From: Pseudomonadota bacterium
GTDB lineage: Bacteria; Desulfobacterota; Desulfovibrionia; Desulfovibrionales; Desulfovibrionaceae
Length of the DNA: 64,000 nucleotides
Assembly (NCBI GenBank): GCA_023419375.1
Contig: JAEZYD010000003.1
Location: forward strand, 124,001-188,000
Direction: 5' to 3'
Part shown: positions 59,192 to 64,000 of the stretch, one piece after another
How the letters are laid out: each line of letters starts with the position of its first letter
Numbering within the stretch: the first letter of the stretch is position 1
Made by a program: the position numbers and the translations under genes
The notes under the pieces: generated by a model
Database searches by the model: none
What the model saw: only the letters and a program-made list of their open reading frames with translations
Told to the model about the DNA's origin: nothing

Positions 59192-60931
59192 TCAGGGCAG
59201 GGGTGAATGTTTGCGGTCAATGCCGTACTGCTCAAAGTCTTTATACGGTACGGTTTTGGCCTTCTTTTTGCGCACATCCACGAGGGTGACGCGGTCTGTG
59301 CAGGAATAGCAGGGGTCAAGGCTACCGATGATGAGGGCGGCGTCCGAAACCGTATTGCCGCGCAGGGCGTAGCGCAGCACCGGCCAGTTGGCGTAGGTGG
59401 CCGCGCGGCAGCGCCAGCGGAAGATCTTCTGGTTGTTGCCGGTCATGCTCCAGTGCACGTCTTCGCCGCGCGGGGCTTCGGTAAAGCCCAGGGCGAACTT
59501 GTGGGGCGTGTAGGTGAAGCCTTCGGTCAGCACCGGGCCGCCGGGCATGTTGTCCAGCACGTAGCGGCACTGGGCGATGGAGTCGAACACTTCCTTTACC
59601 CGCACAAGCGCGCGGGAAAAGATGTCGCAACCGTCAAAGGAGAAGACGTTGACGGGAATATGGGCGTAGCCTTCAAAGGGATGGTCGGCGCGCACATCGC
59701 GGGCAAAGCCGCTGCCGCGGATCATGGGCCCGACGGGGCTGTAGTCGCGGGCCACCTTGCGGTCAAGAATGCCCACGCCCTTGGTGCGCTGTTCAAAGTT
59801 GGTGGTGCTCAGGAGCATGTCCACCAGCTCGGCCACTTCCTTTTCAATGGAATTGAGCAGGGCCGTGGTGGTTTTGCGCGCATCAGCCAGAATATCGTTG
59901 CGGATGCCGCCGATAAGGTTGAGGCCGTATGTCTTGCGCGAACCGGTGAGCAGCTCGGCAATGGTCATGGATTTTTCACGCACGCGGAAGAACTGCTGAA
60001 AGCCGGAGTCAAAGCCCGTAAAGTGGCAGACAAGGCCGAGGTTCAGCAGATGGCTGTGCAGGCGCTCCGCCTCGAGCAGCAGGGTGCGTATCCAGCGGGC
60101 GCGCATGGGCACGTTGATGTCCAGGGCGTTTTCCACCGAGTTGGCGTAGGCAATGCTGTGGGCATAGCCGCAGATGCCGCACACGCGCTCGGCCAGAAAG
60201 GTGATTTCATGGTAGCCCATGCGTACTTCCGCAGCTTTTTCCATGCCGCGGTGCACATAGAACATGCGGTAGTCGGCATCCACCACGTTTTCGCCGTCAA
60301 CGAACAGGCGGAAGTGCCCGGGTTCGTCAGAAGTGACGTGCATGGGGCCAACGGGCAGGATGCGGTTTTTCTCGCTGCCCAGTTCGTTGATGAAATCGTA
60401 GGTTTCCGTGTCCGTGGTGGGCGCAGGGCGCTGGCGGTAGTCCATGCAGTCCTTGCGCAGGGGGTGCAGGTTGTCCGGCCAGTCGTCGGGCAGCACCAGA
60501 CGGCGCGCATCGGGCAGACCCACTGGTGTAAGCCCGTACATGTCGCGGATTTCGCGCTCGCCCCACACGGCGGCGGGCACCCTGGCCGTTACGGAAGGGA
60601 ACTCCTGCCGGTCTGCGTCCACAAAGGCGCGCACAACTATCCAGCATTTTTCGCCTTCTTCCATTGAAAGGGCGTAGTAGATGGCAAAACTGCCGTTGAG
60701 CGTGCGTTCGTCGTTGCCAAAAACCACCGGCAGCCAGCCGCCCTGATCGTAGTAAAGGTAGGAAACAACATCGGGCAGAGCCTCCAGCTTGACCGTGATG
60801 GTGAGCTGGTTGCTGGTTTGCCGTTCTTCATCAAGAACAGCATAGGGAAAGCGCTGCCGCACGTTTGCCACATACCCTGCGCCGCGATTGCCGCTGGCGG
60901 GGTGTTGGGTCTGTTCCGTGGTCGTGCTCAC
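59192..60931 (-). CDS. hyfG: [NiFe] hydrogenase large subunit HyfG/HycE
   Basis: A 579-residue fusion of a NuoC-like domain (GEREIRDMYGLTPVGLPDARRLVLPDDWP, residues ~110-165) with the group 4 hydrogenase large subunit. The nickel ligands are in ERVCGICGYAHS (near residue 247) and DPCYSCTDR (near 548). The C-terminal end RKHSPLP is in the normal place for processing by HycI. It reduces protons to H2 on the cytoplasmic side. GTG 60931 with AGGAGA is chosen; it lies one base after the hyfF stop. Family length fits HycE (about 570). Confidence 0.96.
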   Translation of the reverse strand: MSTTTEQTQHPASGNRGAGYVANVRQRFPYAVLDEERQTSNQLTITVKLEALPDVVSYLYYDQGGWLPVVFGNDERTLNGSFAIYYALSMEEGEKCWIVVRAFVDADRQEFPSVTARVPAAVWGEREIRDMYGLTPVGLPDARRLVLPDDWPDNLHPLRKDCMDYRQRPAPTTDTETYDFINELGSEKNRILPVGPMHVTSDEPGHFRLFVDGENVVDADYRMFYVHRGMEKAAEVRMGYHEITFLAERVCGICGYAHSIAYANSVENALDINVPMRARWIRTLLLEAERLHSHLLNLGLVCHFTGFDSGFQQFFRVREKSMTIAELLTGSRKTYGLNLIGGIRNDILADARKTTTALLNSIEKEVAELVDMLLSTTNFEQRTKGVGILDRKVARDYSPVGPMIRGSGFARDVRADHPFEGYAHIPVNVFSFDGCDIFSRALVRVKEVFDSIAQCRYVLDNMPGGPVLTEGFTYTPHKFALGFTEAPRGEDVHWSMTGNNQKIFRWRCRAATYANWPVLRYALRGNTVSDAALIIGSLDPCYSCTDRVTLVDVRKKKAKTVPYKDFEQYGIDRKHSPLP

Positions 60932-60932
60932 G

Positions 60933-62573
60933 TTATATCTCCTGACGGGAAGAAGTTTGCTTTGCGTCGTCGGTTGCCGTGGCATCCGCCGTATCGTGGG
61001 ATGCGGCGCGTACCATGTCGCGCAGGGCGGGCTGCACCTGAGCCGTGGCGGTATTTTTATCCAGCACTATGCTGGTGGCTGCGTTGAGCATGTTCACCAC
61101 AGGGGCGGGCGTGCAGGTGCCCATAACAAGCAGCAGGCCCAGCAGCACAGCGGCAGGGATGAGGGTCATGCTGCCCTGTTCGCCCTTTGCGATGGATTCC
61201 GGCGCCTGACCGGAGAGCGTCACCGCCACCAGATGCACCAGCGCACCCAGAGCGACCATGAGCAGCACGGCCAGCACCGCAACCAGATACATATGACCGG
61301 CGGTGATGCCGGAAACGACCACCATGAATTCGCTCAGGAACACGCTGAACGGCGGCAGGCCGCCCAGAGCCAGGGTTCCCGCTGCCAGAAACACGGCGGA
61401 AACAGGCATGACCTTGAGCATGCCGCGCACGGTGGCCATGTCGCGCGTGCCGTACTTGAGCAGCACGTTGCCCGACACGCAGAACACCAGACCTTTGGCA
61501 AGGCTGTGGCTGATAACGTGGAACAGGGCGGCAAAGATGCCCAGCGGGCCGCCAAAACCAAGGCCCACGGCGATGATGCCCATGTTTTCAACACTGCAAT
61601 AGGCGTAGCGGCGCTTGATGTCGTTTTGCGAGATCATGCTGAACGCGGCCACAAGTATGGAAAGCAGGCCGAAAACCAGCAGCATGTTCTGCGGCACAGC
61701 GCTTGAGATGCTGCGACTGATAAGGATGTAGTAGCGCAGGATAACCAGCATGGCCGCCTTGAGCAGCACGGCGGAAAGCAGGGCGCTGGTGGGGCTTGGG
61801 GCTTCGCTGTGGGCATCGGGCAACCATGCGTGCATGGGGAACAGCCCGGCCTTGGTGCCAAAGCCGATCAGCACGAACACAAAGGCCAGGTACATGAGGG
61901 TGTGGTCAAGGCCGCCCGCATAGCGCAGGGCTTCGGTCCAGAAGATGGCGTCCGAGGGGTCGAGCCCCTGGGCGGTCATGGCTGCCGAGGCGTTGGAGTA
62001 CACCAGCACCGTGCCGTAGAGGCCAAAGGCCACGCCCACGGTGCAGATGACAATGTACTTCCAGGCCGCTTCAAGCGAGGAGTTCTGTCCGTATATGCCC
62101 ACCAGAAAGGCCGAGGCCAGGGTGGTGGCTTCCACGCCAGCCCACATGAGGATCAGGTTGTTGGTGGTAATCACCGAAACCATGGTGAAGATGAAAAGGT
62201 GGAAAAAACCGTAATAGTTGCAGAGCGTGGGCACGGAGACTTCGCCGTGGTCCACTTCCTGCTTCATGTATCCGTAGGAATAAAGGCCGGTTATGGTGCC
62301 AAGCACGGCCAGCACGGCCAGAAACATGGCTGAAAGGCTGTCGAGGTACAGCCACTTGCCGGCGGCAAAAAGAGCGCCATGCTCATATACACTGCTTACA
62401 AGTCCGTAGGCCGTGACCAGAAGGGCCGCGCAGCCTGCCGTATTGATGATGTTGACAGCGGCGCGTATGCCGCGCCCGCAGAAGGCGCAGGCAAAGCACA
62501 GCAGCGACGTGATCAATGGCGCGGCGAGCAGCAGGTAAAAAAGCATGGGGTTGCTGTTGGTCATGACATTCAT
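60933..62573 (-). CDS. hyfF: Membrane subunit HyfF (NuoL/N-like antiporter type)
   Basis: A 546-residue polytopic membrane protein with about 14-15 helices. The proton-translocation core is MHAWLPDAHSEAPSPTSALLSAVLLKAAMLVILRY and FHVISHSLAKGLVFCVSGNVL, with conserved Lys and His in the helices. HyfF corresponds to a complex I NuoL/M/N-type subunit, and gives the hydrogenase a proton-pumping arm not found in Hyc-type complexes. GGGGTGAG lies upstream of ATG 62573. It sits 3 bases after hyfE. Confidence 0.95.
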   Translation of the reverse strand: MNVMTNSNPMLFYLLLAAPLITSLLCFACAFCGRGIRAAVNIINTAGCAALLVTAYGLVSSVYEHGALFAAGKWLYLDSLSAMFLAVLAVLGTITGLYSYGYMKQEVDHGEVSVPTLCNYYGFFHLFIFTMVSVITTNNLILMWAGVEATTLASAFLVGIYGQNSSLEAAWKYIVICTVGVAFGLYGTVLVYSNASAAMTAQGLDPSDAIFWTEALRYAGGLDHTLMYLAFVFVLIGFGTKAGLFPMHAWLPDAHSEAPSPTSALLSAVLLKAAMLVILRYYILISRSISSAVPQNMLLVFGLLSILVAAFSMISQNDIKRRYAYCSVENMGIIAVGLGFGGPLGIFAALFHVISHSLAKGLVFCVSGNVLLKYGTRDMATVRGMLKVMPVSAVFLAAGTLALGGLPPFSVFLSEFMVVVSGITAGHMYLVAVLAVLLMVALGALVHLVAVTLSGQAPESIAKGEQGSMTLIPAAVLLGLLLVMGTCTPAPVVNMLNAATSIVLDKNTATAQVQPALRDMVRAASHDTADATATDDAKQTSSRQEI

Positions 62574-62576
62574 GGC

Positions 62577-63236
62577 TCACCCCTTCAGCGCGGAAAGATC
62601 ATGCGCGCGCAGCGTGTTCATGGTGGTGAAGATGCGGCGCACCATGTAAACCATGATGATAACCGCGAAGATGGCGTCTGTGGAAATGCCTATTTCCACA
62701 AGATGCGGGGCCTGGTTGGCCAGCAGGGCCAGGGTCATGTGCGCGCCGTTTTCCATCAGGCAATAACCGAATATCTGCTTGATGATGTTGCGCTGCACCA
62801 CAATGCACATAACGCCGATCATAAAGTGACCAAGCGATACGGCCAGCACAGGCTCAAGCCCGTGCTGGGTGATGATGGGCACCTGAACCGTGCTCACCAC
62901 AAAGTGGCACAAGAGCAGCAGAACGGCTGACAGTATGACGACCACAGATGTGGGAATGACCATTCCCTGCGCTTCCGGGTCGCTCATCTTGCCAAGGGCC
63001 TTGTACATTATCAGCGGCACAAGGATGACCTTGGTCAGAACGGCGGTTCCGGCCCAGGTGTACAGCTCGTGCGCCTGCATCAGGCCGCCCAGCGCTATGA
63101 ACGAGAGCACCAGCACGGCAGACTGCACAGCGTACAGCAAGGCGGATGTTGTGGCTTTTTTGCAGGTGACCACCATCAGGGATGTGACCACAAGAAGCCC
63201 CGCGAGATTGTTGATGATTATGCTTGAACTCAACAT
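62577..63236 (-). CDS. hyfE: Membrane subunit HyfE
   Basis: A 219-residue membrane protein with about six to seven helices (LAGLLVVTSLMVVTCKKATTSALLY, VVVILSAVLLLLCHFVVS, HFMIGVMCIVVQRNIIKQIFGYCLMENGAHM). The N-IIKQIFGYCLMENG segment recalls NuoK/HyfE families. It links the large pump subunits in the membrane arm. It starts 2 bases after hyfD and ends 3 bases before hyfF. Confidence 0.92.
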   Translation of the reverse strand: MLSSSIIINNLAGLLVVTSLMVVTCKKATTSALLYAVQSAVLVLSFIALGGLMQAHELYTWAGTAVLTKVILVPLIMYKALGKMSDPEAQGMVIPTSVVVILSAVLLLLCHFVVSTVQVPIITQHGLEPVLAVSLGHFMIGVMCIVVQRNIIKQIFGYCLMENGAHMTLALLANQAPHLVEIGISTDAIFAVIIMVYMVRRIFTTMNTLRAHDLSALKG

Positions 63237-63238
63237 GC

Positions 63239-64000
63239 TTAGCCTCCGTGGTTCAACCAGTAAACGGCCATGATGCTGGAACAGAACGACATGAAAACAA
63301 GGATGGCCAGCACCAGCTTCATGGCGGCGGGCACAGGCTGCGCCTGCGCCACAACCTCAGAGGGTTTGCCGGGAACAGTCTTGCCGAACCAGTAGAGGAA
63401 CCAGGCAAAACTGCCCACGGATTCGATCATGACCAGCACCGTCAGCACCAGCACCAGCCAGTGAGTTGAGCCAAGGGCAAAACCGGTGGTGAAGATGGGG
63501 TACTTGCTGAAAAAGCCATTGAGCGGCGGCACGCCGGTGATGGCCAGTGCCGCCACGCAAAAGCCCACGCCCAGCAGAGGCAGGCGTGACAGGATTCCTT
63601 GCAACTGGGTGAGGGTACGCGTGCCGCATGTGTAGCTGAGCGCGCCAGCAACAAGGAAAAACAGGCTCTTGGCAAACGCGTGGTTGAAAATGTAGGCGAT
63701 CGCGCCAAACAGCAGCACCGTATTGCGCAGAACAGGGTCCGTGCACAGGGCGGCCAGAGAAATGGCAAAGAAGATGTACGAAAGCTGGGTGATGGTGGAA
63801 TAGGCCAGCAGGCGCTTCATGTCTGTCTGCGGCAGGTACATGATGAAGCCGTAGATAAGGGTTATCACGGCCATGACCATGCCCACCTGACCCACAACCG
63901 GGGGGATGTCCCCGGCGGCCATGACGGCGCGGGCAAAGATGAACACGCCCACCTTGACCATGGATGCCGCGTGCAGGTAGGCGCTCACCGGGGTGGGCGC
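63239..64000 (-). CDS. hyfD: Membrane subunit HyfD (NuoM/N-like), partial
   Basis: The last 253 residues of a NuoM/N-type protein run off the right edge. Visible are SAYLHAASMVKVGVFIFARA and DMKRLLAYSTITQLSYIFFAISL, then HAFAKSLFFLVAGAL and ITGVPPLNGFFSKYPIFTTGFA. The conserved Lys and His of antiporter-type subunits are present. The next gene downstream is hyfE, which matches the hyfD-hyfE-hyfF order. HyfB (a larger relative) cannot be excluded because the N-terminus is missing. Confidence 0.9.
   Translation of the reverse strand, partial: APTPVSAYLHAASMVKVGVFIFARAVMAAGDIPPVVGQVGMVMAVITLIYGFIMYLPQTDMKRLLAYSTITQLSYIFFAISLAALCTDPVLRNTVLLFGAIAYIFNHAFAKSLFFLVAGALSYTCGTRTLTQLQGILSRLPLLGVGFCVAALAITGVPPLNGFFSKYPIFTTGFALGSTHWLVLVLTVLVMIESVGSFAWFLYWFGKTVPGKPSEVVAQAQPVPAAMKLVLAILVFMSFCSSIMAVYWLNHGG

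Noticed and set aside
1..64000. CRISPR array, insertion sequence, prophage or integron
   Set aside because: No regularly spaced repeats, transposase or integrase genes, or phage structural genes were seen in either strand.

Overview
This window comes from the chromosome of a sulfate-reducing deltaproteobacterium, most likely a member of the Desulfovibrionaceae. That reading rests on moderate-to-high G+C, the gene order ftsH-folP-cdaA-ybbR-glmM, a large set of metal, formate and hydrogen genes, membrane c-type cytochromes and use of selenocysteine. No rRNA, insertion sequence, prophage or CRISPR array was seen. Most genes lie on the minus strand.

Layout. 1-514 is the start of a membrane sensor that runs off the left edge. 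1085-5393 holds a ferredoxin-nitroreductase and a convergent molybdate operon (modC-modA-modB-modD-tautomerase). 5745-10173 holds dnaA and two outer-membrane barrel genes. 10303-21245 is one long minus-strand block (ftsH-folP-diguanylate cyclase-cdaA-cdaR-glmM-galU-priA). A plus-strand selenocysteine tRNA gene follows at 21586, then der, an RluA-type pseudouridine synthase and a PAS-GGDEF protein. 26268-29995 is an ECF nickel/cobalt transporter. 30468-41098 is mixed: amidotransferase, glycosyltransferase, metY, cinA, a fluoride riboswitch with crcB and DUF190, a BASS-type transporter, a 5'-nucleotidase, an isochorismatase-like hydrolase and an FmdE-like protein. 41110-42636 holds nagZ and a candidate small selenoprotein. 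42754-46535 is an unusual three-gene membrane cytochrome locus.

The right 17 kb (46922-64000) is a formate hydrogenlyase locus. It has a HyfD/E/F/G/H/I membrane [NiFe] hydrogenase (hyfD cut by the window edge), maturation genes hycH and hycI, a four-cluster ferredoxin, two tandem formate dehydrogenases (one with an in-frame UGA read as selenocysteine, one with cysteine), fdhD, moeA and an FhlA-type sigma-54 activator. A near-consensus sigma-54 promoter with two upstream FhlA-like palindromes precedes the ferredoxin-fdhF unit.

Much of the window serves the same enzymes: molybdate or tungstate uptake and MoeA for the formate dehydrogenase cofactor, nickel uptake for the hydrogenase, and tRNA-Sec for the UGA-containing dehydrogenase. 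The observations most worth following are a second UGA read-through gene (42439-42636, 65 codons, with a hairpin at the bacterial SECIS distance), the tandem Sec/Cys fdhF pair, the bd-oxidase-like/cytochrome c locus, a diguanylate cyclase inside the c-di-AMP synthase operon, and a dispersed intergenic repeat (TAGAGCA-N9-TGRAATG-like, four copies).
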